Shown piece after piece: positions 17,972-25,239 of a DNA stretch of 51,051 nt (position 1 is the first letter of the stretch; every line of letters begins with the position of its first letter). The DNA lies in the NCBI GenBank assembly GCA_021807105.1, contig JAKAPL010000013.1, positions 17,362 through 68,412 on the forward strand, written 5' to 3'. The notes beneath the pieces are model-generated. The model did not search any database, was not told the origin of the DNA, and saw only the letters and a program-made list of their open reading frames with translations. This DNA comes from Myxococcales bacterium (GTDB taxonomy: Bacteria; Myxococcota; Myxococcia; Myxococcales; JAKAPL01). The position numbers and the translations under genes were made by a program.

Positions 17972-19138
17972 TCACCGCGCGGCGCGGACCTCGACGGCCG
18001 CGGAGGGGGCGTGGACCGACACCTTCGCGCCCGGCCGGAGCAGGTTCTGTCCGTCCACGACGATTCGCTCGCCGGCCGAGAGGCCCTTGCCGATGATCGC
18101 CTCGTCGCCGGCCAGCGAGTCGACCTCGATCGGCCGCATGGCCACGGTGTCGTCCGCCCCGATCACGTAGGCGAAGGCGCCCTGGGGGCCGCGCTGGACG
18201 GTGGTCGCCGGCACGACCGGGACATCGCGGCGCGTGGCGACGAGCAGGCGGACCTTCACGAATTCGTTGGGCCAGAGGAGGTGGTCCGGGTTGGGGAAGA
18301 CGGCCTTCAGTCTCATCGTGGCGGTCGCCTGGTTGATCTGGTTGTCGATCAGGGCGAGCTTGCCCTCCGCGAGCCGGGCGGCGCCGTCGCGGCTGCGCGC
18401 CTCCACCGGGAGCGCCCCCTCCCGCAGCGCGCGGGCCACGCGGACGAGGTCGTCCTCGGGGAGGGTGAAGAGGACCGCGATGGGATCGAGCTGGGTGATC
18501 ACCACCAGGCCGCCGGGATCGGCCTGGTGGACGACGTTGCCGGGGTCGACGAGCCGAATGCCCGTCACGCCGTCGAGCGGCGAGGTGATCCGCGCGTACT
18601 CGATCTGCAGCTTGGCGGCGGCGATCTGCGCCTGGTCGATCGCGACCGCGCCCCGCGCCTGCGCGACCGCCGCGCCCGCGTCGTCCACCTGCTGCTGCGT
18701 GGCGAGCGACTTGGCGAGGAGCGCCTGGTCGCGAGCGAGCGTGACCTCGGCGTCCCGCAGGGTGCCCTGGTCGCGGACGAGCGCGCCGAGCGCCTGATCG
18801 CGCTGGATCTCGAACGGGCGGGGGTCCACCTGGGCAATCTGCTGGCCGCGCCGGACCGACTGCCCCTCGACGAAGAGGACGCGATCGAGCCGCCCGTCGA
18901 CCTGAGTGCGGACCGTGACGGTCTGGAAGGCGGTGACGTTCCCCAGCCCCTCCAGCCAGATGGGCACGTCGCGCCGTTCGACGCGCCCGCCGATGACGGG
19001 GATCGCGCGGGCGGCCGGGGGATCGGCCGGTGGGTGGGTCATCCGGGAGCAGGCCGCCAATCCGAGCAGCGCCGCGCTCCAAGAGAGAGGTCTCAAGGTG
19101 TCGTTCTCTTCCCCGGGGGGAGGGCCGTGCCGTTTCAT
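17972..19138 (-). CDS. mdtA: RND efflux periplasmic adaptor lipoprotein, MdtA-like
   Basis: The 388-residue product is a membrane fusion protein that joins the RND pump to an outer-membrane channel. A lipoprotein signal ends at LLGLAAC (C30). The lipoyl/barrel-sandwich halves (VTVRTQVDGRLDRVLFVEGQ and the later ARITSPLDGVTGIRLVDPGN) flank a coiled-coil hairpin of about residues 100-165, followed by beta-barrel and membrane-proximal domains (NEFVKVRLLV to GERIVVDGQNLLRPG). ATG 19138 has only a weak ribosome site. TTG 19096, with GGGGAAGAG upstream, would shorten the leader by 14 residues and is a fair alternative. First gene of the efflux operon; the 21-bp repeat array lies about 230 nt upstream. 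Confidence 0.92.
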   Translation of the reverse strand: MKRHGPPPGEENDTLRPLSWSAALLGLAACSRMTHPPADPPAARAIPVIGGRVERRDVPIWLEGLGNVTAFQTVTVRTQVDGRLDRVLFVEGQSVRRGQQIAQVDPRPFEIQRDQALGALVRDQGTLRDAEVTLARDQALLAKSLATQQQVDDAGAAVAQARGAVAIDQAQIAAAKLQIEYARITSPLDGVTGIRLVDPGNVVHQADPGGLVVITQLDPIAVLFTLPEDDLVRVARALREGALPVEARSRDGAARLAEGKLALIDNQINQATATMRLKAVFPNPDHLLWPNEFVKVRLLVATRRDVPVVPATTVQRGPQGAFAYVIGADDTVAMRPIEVDSLAGDEAIIGKGLSAGERIVVDGQNLLRPGAKVSVHAPSAAVEVRAAR

Positions 19139-19184
19139 ACACGGAAATGAATCGCGGCGCTACCGTCGCGCCCGGGAGCCGTCC

Positions 19185-19691
19185 TCACTCCACTCCCGAG
19201 CAGCGTAGCCGAGGCGCCGTCCCCGATGAGGTTTCGGGGCTCGCGTGCGGGAATGGGGGCGGCGGGGGTGCGCGGCGGACGGCCGGATGGCCGTCGAACG
19301 GGCCGCCCGGGGAGGCGATCTCCTCCCGCGCGCGGCGTGTCCCGGAGCGGATCGTCTCGAGCCGGCGTGGGATGGCTTCGATCCGGCGCCGCATGGCTTC
19401 GATCCACCGCCGCATGGCTTCGATCCACCGCCGCATGGCTTCGATCAACCGCCGCATGGCTTCGATCCGGCGCCGCATGGCTTCGATCCGGCGCCGCATG
19501 GCTTCGATCCACCGCCGCATGGCTTCGATCCGACGCCGCATGGCTTCGATCCGACGCCGCATGGCTTCGATCAACCGCCGCATGGCTTCGATCCGACGCC
19601 GCATGGCTTCGATCCACCGCCGCATGGCTTCGATCCGGCGCCTGGAAGCCTTCACCCGTCGCTCGGGAGCGCCACGGGAGGGGGCGGACAT
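19185..19691 (-). CDS. Possible Arg-rich heptad-repeat (coiled-coil-like) protein
   Basis: If the array codes, I favour this frame. From ATG 19691 (GGGTGGG nearby) it gives 168 residues with about twelve copies of IEAMRR(R/W/L). Isoleucine and methionine fall at heptad positions a and d, with Arg at e and f, as in a basic coiled coil. Degenerate units on both flanks keep the pattern (VKASRRR before; IEAIPRR and LETIRSG after). Part of the variable triplet is synonymous at the sixth codon. The plus-strand frame MASIRR(R/H/N) has a similar hydrophobic spacing, so the choice is not secure. The tail is Pro-rich. It ends 46 nt before mdtA. It may be non-coding. Confidence 0.3.
   Translation of the reverse strand: MSAPSRGAPERRVKASRRRIEAMRRWIEAMRRRIEAMRRLIEAMRRRIEAMRRRIEAMRRWIEAMRRRIEAMRRRIEAMRRLIEAMRRWIEAMRRWIEAMRRRIEAIPRRLETIRSGTRRAREEIASPGGPFDGHPAVRRAPPPPPFPHASPETSSGTAPRLRCSGVE
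19372..19644. repeat. 21-bp tandem repeat array, 13 units
   Basis: Thirteen contiguous 21-bp units (ATGGCTTCGATC + three variable bases + CGCCGC) run without spacers. Only unit bases 13-15 change between copies (CGG, CAC, AAC or CGA); the last unit decays at its end. Degenerate units flank both sides. Because 21 is divisible by three, every frame reads a heptapeptide; five of six frames stay open, and the sixth is closed by a TGA in the AAC units. The array sits between the mdtA start and a small gene at 19938-20162. Apart from it and the possible coding frame described next, 19139-19937 shows no recognisable gene. Confidence 0.95.
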
Positions 19692-19937
19692 CCGAACCCA
19701 CCCGTAATTACAGCCGGTTGCGCGATCCCGGCCCACCTCGCGCGGGGCCTTGGCCCTCCGTGGCGCCCGGCAGAAGCGACCGGGGCTTAAGCTCGGGGAG
19801 GTGGCCCGGCGGCTGCTTGGACGCGCGCGGCTCGGACGCCCCAAAAGCGCAGCTATATCCGCGTCATTACTAGTGAATCTGGTTGTCCGCCCCCGCCTCC
19901 ACCCGCGTAGAATCGAACCGTAGGGGAGCGAAGACCT

Positions 19938-20162
19938 CTAATCCGGGCGGACGACCGTGAGCGGCAGCTCGGGCGGGATGTCACGGTCGCCGTCGCCGCG
20001 CATGTCCCGTGTCACGAGGTCGATCAACTCGGTCGCGAGGGCGAGGATCTGCTGGTTCGCGTAGCCGCTTCCCCTCATGTCGCGGTAGAGGGAGCGGGCC
20101 AGGATCCGCGCCGGGCGCGTGTCGGTGGTTCGGTCGACCTCAGCCGCTGCGTGATGTACCAC
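19938..20162 (-). CDS. Small hypothetical protein, 74 aa
   Basis: GTG 20162 is preceded by a near-perfect ribosome site GAGGAGG (20169-20175) with six-base spacing, which is the main evidence that this is a gene. The product is acidic to neutral and mostly helical, with a central segment ANQQILALATELIDLVTRDM that could form one amphipathic helix. There is no signal peptide or membrane segment. I do not recognise a family. It stands alone between the repeat array and the cardiolipin synthase gene. Upstream (20163-20389) lies a 10-bp palindrome CGTGATCACG at 20233-20242 and short GC hairpins, but no clear promoter. Confidence 0.6.
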   Translation of the reverse strand: MVHHAAAEVDRTTDTRPARILARSLYRDMRGSGYANQQILALATELIDLVTRDMRGDGDRDIPPELPLTVVRPD

Positions 20163-20389
20163 GGAGAACCTCCTCGGATGAGCCTCGGTTCCCCCGACTT
20201 AAGAGCAAGGTCCAGGCCATCCATCACGAGCCCGTGATCACGGCAGCTTCCATACCATCTACCTGACCGGACCGCGAAGGTGGCTTCGCACCCGAGCCCC
20301 CTTCGCGTAGCCCGCTTCCCACCCGTGATGGGGGCTCTCTAGGGCGGCTCGACCGGCGCGCCGGCGCCGGCGCCGCGCGGAAGACGGGT

Positions 20390-21823
20390 TCAAAGGATCG
20401 GCGAGAGGAGCCGCGCGCCGCCCTCCGCCGCCCGCCACCAGAGCGAGCGCCGCCGGAAGAGGCCGGGGTCGAGCCGATCGCTCTCCGCGAGGTCGCGCTC
20501 GAAGACCTCCGCGAGCCGCGCCGTCCCCGCTCCTCCGAAGAGGAGGCCGTTGACCTCGAAGTTCAGCCGGAACGAACGCACGTCCATGTTGGCCGTCCCG
20601 ACGGAGGCCCAGGCGCCGTCGATGACCACCGTCTTCGCGTGGATCATCCCCGGGGTGTAGCGCCAGATCTCGACCCCCGCGTCGAGCAGCTCGTCGAAGT
20701 AGGAGCGTGCGGCGAGCGCGGCGAGCCGTTGGTTGTTCTGGTCGGGGACGAGCAGGCGGACACGGACCCCGCGCAGCGCCGCCGAGACGAGGGCCACGGC
20801 GATCGCCTGGTCGGGGATGAAGTAGGGAGTGGTGATGTCGATGGTCCGGCGCGCGCTCGCGAAGGCCGCGAAGTAAATCTGGTAGATGCCCTCGCCGCGG
20901 TCCTCGGGGCCCGACGGGAGGATCTGGACGAGGCTCTCGCCCGCCGGCTCCGGGAGCGCCCCCGGGGGCTCGGGGGCCTTGCCGAGGGTATAGGCCCAGT
21001 CGTCGTCGAAGACGGAGGCGAGGTCCGCCACCGCCGGCCCCTCCAGGCGGACGTGCGTGTCCCGCCAGCGGCCCAGCCCGCCGGCGTCCAGGTACTCGTC
21101 GCCGATGTTGATGCCGCCCGTGAACCCGATCCGGCGATCGACCGCCAGGATCTTCCTGTGGTTGCGCAGGTTCAACGTCCAGGCGCGCAGCGGGCTGATG
21201 GGAAGGAAATAGCGAACCTCGGCGCCCGCCGCGCGCAGCGGGCGGAAGAAGCCGCCGGAGAAGCGGTCGGCGCCGACGGCGTCCAAGAGCAGCCTCACGC
21301 GCACCCCACGCCGCGCGGCGGCGATCAACGCGTCGCGGAAGAGGGCGCCGGTCCGGTCGGGGCGGAAGATGTAGTACGCGAGGTCCAGGGTCCGGGTCGC
21401 CTCCTCGATGGCCGCGAGCTTCGCCGGGTAGGCCTCGTTCGCGTTGATGAGGACGCCCACGCGGTTCCCCCCGCGCACCGGCGCCGCGGCCGCCTTCCAG
21501 GCCGCGAGGGCGAGCGGGCGGATCGCGAGGTCGACGGCTTCGAGGTCGGCTGGCTCGGCCGCGTCCCTCCGGCCGGCGAGGAGCCGCTGCCTCGGGCGGG
21601 CCAGCCGGCGGACGTTCCCGCGGCCGAAGACGAGGAAGAGGGCGACGCCGACGGCGGGCAAGAGGAGCAGGCCGAGGAGCCAGGCGAGCGTCACCGAGGG
21701 CTCGCGGCGGCGGGCGAGCACCGCGGGGATCGCGAACAGCACGGCGATGCCGTCGAACGCGATGGCGACCCAGTACCAGACGAGCCCCCACGCGCCGTGG
21801 GCCACCGGAACGAAGTGGCTCAT
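20390..21823 (-). CDS. cls: Cardiolipin synthase (phospholipase D family)
   Basis: Cls condenses two phosphatidylglycerols (or PG with another phospholipid) into cardiolipin at the inner membrane. The 477-residue product has two N-terminal membrane helices (about 12-35 and 44-66) and two HKD catalytic motifs: H222-K224-D229 in HRKILAVD and H395-K397-D402 in HAKTVVID, each followed by the expected Gly/Ser-rich strand (FTGGINIGDEY; SVGTANMD). Length matches ClsA-type enzymes. ATG 21823 has GAGGGG five bases upstream. The 262 nt upstream to the nucleotidase gene contain no recognisable gene. An 8-bp inverted repeat (20294-20301 with 20330-20337) lies downstream and could be a weak terminator. 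Confidence 0.92.
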   Translation of the reverse strand: MSHFVPVAHGAWGLVWYWVAIAFDGIAVLFAIPAVLARRREPSVTLAWLLGLLLLPAVGVALFLVFGRGNVRRLARPRQRLLAGRRDAAEPADLEAVDLAIRPLALAAWKAAAAPVRGGNRVGVLINANEAYPAKLAAIEEATRTLDLAYYIFRPDRTGALFRDALIAAARRGVRVRLLLDAVGADRFSGGFFRPLRAAGAEVRYFLPISPLRAWTLNLRNHRKILAVDRRIGFTGGINIGDEYLDAGGLGRWRDTHVRLEGPAVADLASVFDDDWAYTLGKAPEPPGALPEPAGESLVQILPSGPEDRGEGIYQIYFAAFASARRTIDITTPYFIPDQAIAVALVSAALRGVRVRLLVPDQNNQRLAALAARSYFDELLDAGVEIWRYTPGMIHAKTVVIDGAWASVGTANMDVRSFRLNFEVNGLLFGGAGTARLAEVFERDLAESDRLDPGLFRRRSLWWRAAEGGARLLSPIL

Positions 21824-22084
21824 GATCGCCCCTCGCCGCTGGCGGCCGCGACCCGGGCGCGGTCGCGGGGGCGCCCGGCCCCCGGCCCCTCTCGCCGTCG
21901 CCGGAGCGTCCCCGACCCTTCCCGCGGCGCGGTCACCGCCCGCGGGCCGGAGCCGCGTCCCCCGCGGCGGAGGCTCATGAGGACGCCATGAGAGTAGGGA
22001 AGAGCATCCGCTCCATGCCTCCTGGCTTCCTCATGGGCATCGCCTCCCCGGGCGGTGAACGGTCGCGGAATCGGAGGGCGTGGG

Positions 22085-23686
22085 TCAGCGCCCCGGCGGG
22101 GGCCCTCGTTCGAGGTAGGCGAGGACGAGCTCGCGGAGCAGCGGGCCCCGCGAAAGCGGATGGATCGCTCGCCGTGGGACGCCGGCCATGGCTCCGGAGA
22201 GGCCGTCGCCGCCGCCCACCAGGAAGTCCACGGTGGCCAGCCGGTATCGGGCCGCGAGATCGAGCGGCTTCCCCCCGGCGAGCCGCGCGCCCGACCAAGC
22301 GCCTGGACCGCCGCGCAGGTCGATCCCGGCGAGCTGGGGGAAGCCGTGGCCGCTGTCGGCCAGGGCGGTCACGAGCTCGAGCAGCTTGCGTCCAGTGACG
22401 GTCAGGACGACGATCCGATTCTGGAAGGGGAGCGCCTCGTAGAGGGCGCCGTAGGTCAGCGGGCCCGCGGGGAGGTCGGCCCGCAGGCCGCCCGGGTTCA
22501 TGAGCGCCACGTCGGCGCCGGTGTAGCTCTTCATCGCCTCGGCCACGAGCCGCCCCAGGGGCGAGAGGCGGTGGAAGTCGCGGGTGATTGGGGAAGGGAG
22601 CGTGGGACCGAGCCGCTCGTCCTGTCGCGACGCCACGGCGGCGAGGTAGGGGGCGAGGGCGCGATCCACGGCCGCGTCGCGGACCACGGGCGCGCCGAGG
22701 AAGCGGCCTCGCGGGACGACGGTGACCATCGGATGGAGGGTCGACCGCGCCGGATCCAGGCCGCCGTGGGGCCGGACGCAGGCGGTGAGCCAGCCCAGGT
22801 GCCTCCCCGCGTAAGCGGCCTCGAGGGCCGGGATGCCCGCGATCCAGTTGGCGATGATCTGGTGGTTGTGCCCGCCGAGCGCGACGTCGATGGTCCCCGG
22901 AGGGAGGGCGTGCAAGAGTCGAAGGAGGAAGCTCTCCGGCTCGCAGGAGGCCTCCCCGGCGTCGCCGCCCGCGCCGTCGCAGCGGCCGCCGACGTGCGCG
23001 ACGAGGACGATGAGGCGCGCGCCGCCCTGCCGCAGTCGCGCGGCCTCCCGCTCGATCGCGGCCGCCGGATCCGTGAAGCGCAGGCCGGCCGTGTTGCCCG
23101 CCAGGGTGAGCGAAGGCGTGTCGGGGTTCGCGATCCCGACGATGCCGATCGGGAGGCCGCGGGCGTCCGCGATCATCGAAGGGGCGAAGTGCGGCCAGGC
23201 CGGCGGCTGCCCGGTGGCCTCCTCGACCAGGTTCGCGGCGAGGAACGTGAAGTTCGCCTCGGCGAACCGGCGGCGCAGGGTCGCGAACCGGTCGCCCGGC
23301 GGGTCGGCCGCGTCGAGGTCGAACTCGTGGTTCCCGACCGCGGACGCCGTGTAGCCGAGGAGGTCGTACGCGGCGATGACCGCCTTGCCCCGCGAGGCGC
23401 TGCTGGCGAGCGTGCCCTGGAAGAGGTCGCCCCCATCGAACAGGAGGACCGGGTTGCGCCCCCCGCGCAGGATTCGGAGGTAGCCGCCGATCCAGGCGAG
23501 CCCACCGAGCCTCTCCTCCGGAGCGCCGCGCCGCTCTTCGTCGCCCGTCGCCCGCTCCGAGAGCAGGTGACCGTGGATGTCGGTCGTCTCCACGATCTCC
23601 ACGCAGCGCTCGGGCGGCGCCGCGCCGAGGAGCGGGACGACCGCCAGGGACGCGGCGAACAGGATGACCGTCCGGCGAGGAGACAT
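22085..23686 (-). CDS. Secreted 5'-nucleotidase / metallophosphatase
   Basis: The 533-residue product has a Sec signal (MSPRRTVILFAASLAVVPLLGAA) and the two-domain layout of UshA-type enzymes. The N-terminal metallophosphatase has the metal-binding motifs ETTDIHGH, DGGDLFQGT, GNHEFD and the paired histidines in LGGHNH. The C-terminal 5'-nucleotidase domain includes MNPGGLRADLPAGPLTYGALYEALPF and FLVGGGDGLS. Such enzymes dephosphorylate nucleotides, or hydrolyse nucleotide sugars, outside the cytoplasm. ATG 23686 with GAAGGG five bases upstream is chosen; the long in-frame extension upstream has no family features. It is a single gene transcribed toward cls. Confidence 0.9.
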   Translation of the reverse strand: MSPRRTVILFAASLAVVPLLGAAPPERCVEIVETTDIHGHLLSERATGDEERRGAPEERLGGLAWIGGYLRILRGGRNPVLLFDGGDLFQGTLASSASRGKAVIAAYDLLGYTASAVGNHEFDLDAADPPGDRFATLRRRFAEANFTFLAANLVEEATGQPPAWPHFAPSMIADARGLPIGIVGIANPDTPSLTLAGNTAGLRFTDPAAAIEREAARLRQGGARLIVLVAHVGGRCDGAGGDAGEASCEPESFLLRLLHALPPGTIDVALGGHNHQIIANWIAGIPALEAAYAGRHLGWLTACVRPHGGLDPARSTLHPMVTVVPRGRFLGAPVVRDAAVDRALAPYLAAVASRQDERLGPTLPSPITRDFHRLSPLGRLVAEAMKSYTGADVALMNPGGLRADLPAGPLTYGALYEALPFQNRIVVLTVTGRKLLELVTALADSGHGFPQLAGIDLRGGPGAWSGARLAGGKPLDLAARYRLATVDFLVGGGDGLSGAMAGVPRRAIHPLSRGPLLRELVLAYLERGPPPGR

Positions 23687-24092
23687 CGACACCCTTCCGT
23701 GGAAGCGGGGCCATCTTGCCACGCCCCGCGGCGGGAAGGAAGGCGAGCCCGCGTGATTCGTGGCCCGGCGATCACGGCGGCCGATGGCGCGCCCGCCCTG
23801 CTCCGTCGATGAGGGCGGAGCCGGCTCCGGGGCCAAGAGCGAAGCTCGGGGATGGCTGCTCGCCGCGCTCCTCACCGTGGCGGCGGCCCCGCAGGTCGTT
23901 CTTGGGGGGAGGAGCCCCTGCGGTTCCGGTCCCCGCCCGGTCGCGCCTCGTCGTCGCACCCTTCTCGCCGGCCAGGGGGGCGCCCCGGACGGGGTTGGCT
24001 CGTTGGCGGCGGACGGATTGGGGCCCTACCCTCGGGGCGCGAGCGGTCCCGGCCCGCCGCGCGGGCCGTCCGCTCGCGCGGCGCGAAACGAA
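23687..24092. other. Gene-poor stretch
   Basis: About 400 bases between the nucleotidase start and the Lys-rich gene's terminator. Open frames exist on both strands but all are Arg/Pro/Ala-rich composition artefacts without ribosome sites. I see no RNA gene or convincing promoter. Confidence 0.5.
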
Positions 24093-24128
24093 AGAGCCGT
24101 TCCGGACGCGACGGTCCGGAACGGCTCT
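24093..24128 (-). terminator. Intrinsic terminator of the Lys-rich gene
   Basis: A perfect 15-bp stem with a 6-nt loop (24093-24107 pairs with 24114-24128). On the minus strand it starts 18 nt after the stop codon and is followed by TTTCGTTTCG, a broken T-rich tail. It is the strongest terminator in the window. Confidence 0.85.
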
Positions 24129-24146
24129 CGTCGAGACGAGGAGGGG

Positions 24147-24329
24147 CTACTTCTTCTCGGCCTTCTTGGTCGCCTTCCTCTCCTTCTTGGCTCCCTTCTT
24201 GGCCGCCTTCTTCTCCTTCTTGGCCGCCTTCTTGGCCGCCTTCTTCTCCTTCTTCGCACCCTTCTCGCCGGCAAACGCATTCGTCGCGAACGGGAGCGCG
24301 AGGGCGGCGATGAGCAGGAACTTCCGCAT
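24147..24329 (-). CDS. Exported Lys/Ala-rich small protein (histone H1-like repeats)
   Basis: The 60-residue product has a clean Sec signal peptide (MRKFLLIAALALPFATNAFA, cleavage expected after AFA). The remainder is built from AKK, KEKK and AAKK repeats: about half lysine, no aromatic residues, several glutamates. The repeat part resembles the tails of histone H1 or bacterial HC-like DNA-binding proteins, but the signal peptide puts it outside the cytoplasm, so chromatin binding is unlikely. It could bind anionic polymers such as lipopolysaccharide, extracellular DNA or teichuronic-type glycans; this is speculation. AAGGAG with seven-base spacing precedes ATG 24329, and a strong terminator follows, so it is a real single-gene unit. 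Confidence 0.85.
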   Translation of the reverse strand: MRKFLLIAALALPFATNAFAGEKGAKKEKKAAKKAAKKEKKAAKKGAKKERKATKKAEKK

Positions 24330-24427
24330 GGTTTTTCTCCTTGGTCGGTGACTGCTTCCGATTCCTCCTGAAATGCAGTCGTCGTGCCACGTCGTAACTC
24401 ATTGATGTTGCTTGGAACGGATGGGGC

Positions 24428-24452
24428 CGAGTGGGGAGTTTCTCCCCACTCG
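24428..24452. terminator. Hairpin upstream of the Lys-rich gene
   Basis: CGAGTGGGGAG-TTT-CTCCCCACTCG is a perfect 11-bp stem with a 3-nt loop, about 160 nt after the stop of the gene at 24615-25055 and 100 nt before the Lys-rich gene. It probably separates the two units. No U-tract is seen. Confidence 0.4.
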
Positions 24453-24614
24453 CGCTTCCAGTGGCCCGATTCTCCCCGGTGCGCGGCGGAGCTCTCGGAG
24501 GCCGAGAGCCCAACGCGGCCAGGAGGCCGCCGCGCGGCTCCCCCCTCGCACGTCGTCTTCGTCCGAGCCGATCCTGGAACCGCCGCGCGGCGCGAGGTTC
24601 CCGGCCTTCATCCA

Positions 24615-25055
24615 TCAATCGGAGACGGCGAAGGCCCGCCAGCCATGGCGGTCCTTGTGCCACAGGACGAGCGTGGCCCGACCATTCAGGTTCGCGATCC
24701 CGATCGTGCTTCCCTGCAGCGGCAGGTGGGCGAGTCTGGCCGGCGGCGGCCCGTTCTTCTTCACCATCTCCGCCGCGCCGACGACCTCGACGCCGAGGAG
24801 CTTGAGCCGTTCGACGGGGTGGCGATCGAGGATCTCCGCCCAGCGGTTCCGTACCTCGGCGGCCGTCTGGGCCGTCGCGCCGTCGAACGAGAAGGGGGCG
24901 GGCGACAGGGCGACCAGAGTCCCGAGGTCGCGGGCGATGATCGCTCGGGCGAACCGTGCGGTCCCTTCGCCGACGTCGGTCACGACGGCCGGCGCGACCT
25001 TGCCCGCCGCGGGCGCGCCGGGGACGAGGAGGAGGAGCGGCAGGAGCGCCATCAT
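24615..25055 (-). CDS. Small exported hypothetical protein
   Basis: The 146-residue product starts with a hydrophobic signal (MMALLPLLLLVPGAPAAG). The mature part has an early helix (TARFARAIIARDLGTLVAL), a segment with regularly spaced Arg/Trp (EVRNRWAEILDRHP) and C-terminal beta strands ending TLVLWHKDRHGWRAFAVSD. This helix-then-sheet order, with a final Trp-Arg strand, recalls SnoaL/NTF2-like domains, but the match is weak. ATG 25055 (or the next ATG at 25052) is chosen because the signal begins there; a GTG six codons earlier is possible. No Shine-Dalgarno site; TACTCT lies eight bases upstream. Divergent from the O-antigen ligase gene, with an uncommented 184-nt region between. Confidence 0.55.
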   Translation of the reverse strand: MMALLPLLLLVPGAPAAGKVAPAVVTDVGEGTARFARAIIARDLGTLVALSPAPFSFDGATAQTAAEVRNRWAEILDRHPVERLKLLGVEVVGAAEMVKKNGPPPARLAHLPLQGSTIGIANLNGRATLVLWHKDRHGWRAFAVSD

Positions 25056-25239
25056 GGTCTCGAAGAGTACCACGGGTGGGCGCGTTGGGAGGGCGCGTTC
25101 CCGGCGTGGGCAGTTTTCTGCCCGGGCGCCGGTCGTGAGCCCGCTCCGGCGGGCGGGCGTCTTCGCGAGAGTCGGGCGAACCGCGACGGGAGCCGCTCCC
25201 CCGGCCGCGCTGGCCCGGTGGTTGCTAGCTCCGGTCCTC

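Noticed and set aside
11632-18096. A 2154-codon open frame on the plus strand opposite the efflux permeases
   Set aside because: It mirrors two clear RND permease genes and is an antisense by-product of high GC with third-position bias. Composition is Arg/Glu/Gly/Asp-rich, with no domains and no ribosome site.
19372-19644. CRISPR array
   Set aside because: The 21-bp units are contiguous with no unique spacers, and no cas gene is present. The same applies to the array at 50812-51051.
19900-19935. tRNA T-arm-like string (GGTTCGATTC on the minus strand)
   Set aside because: The flanking bases do not form a T-stem or an acceptor stem, and part of the required tRNA body would fall in the adjacent small gene.
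20233-20242. CGTGATCACG palindrome upstream of the small orphan gene as an operator
   Set aside because: A single 10-bp palindrome in GC-rich DNA with no second copy and no adjacent regulator gene is not enough.
23760-24371. A 203-codon plus-strand frame ending over the Lys-rich gene
   Set aside because: It reads leucine runs as the antisense of the lysine repeats; the minus-strand gene has the ribosome site, signal peptide and terminator.
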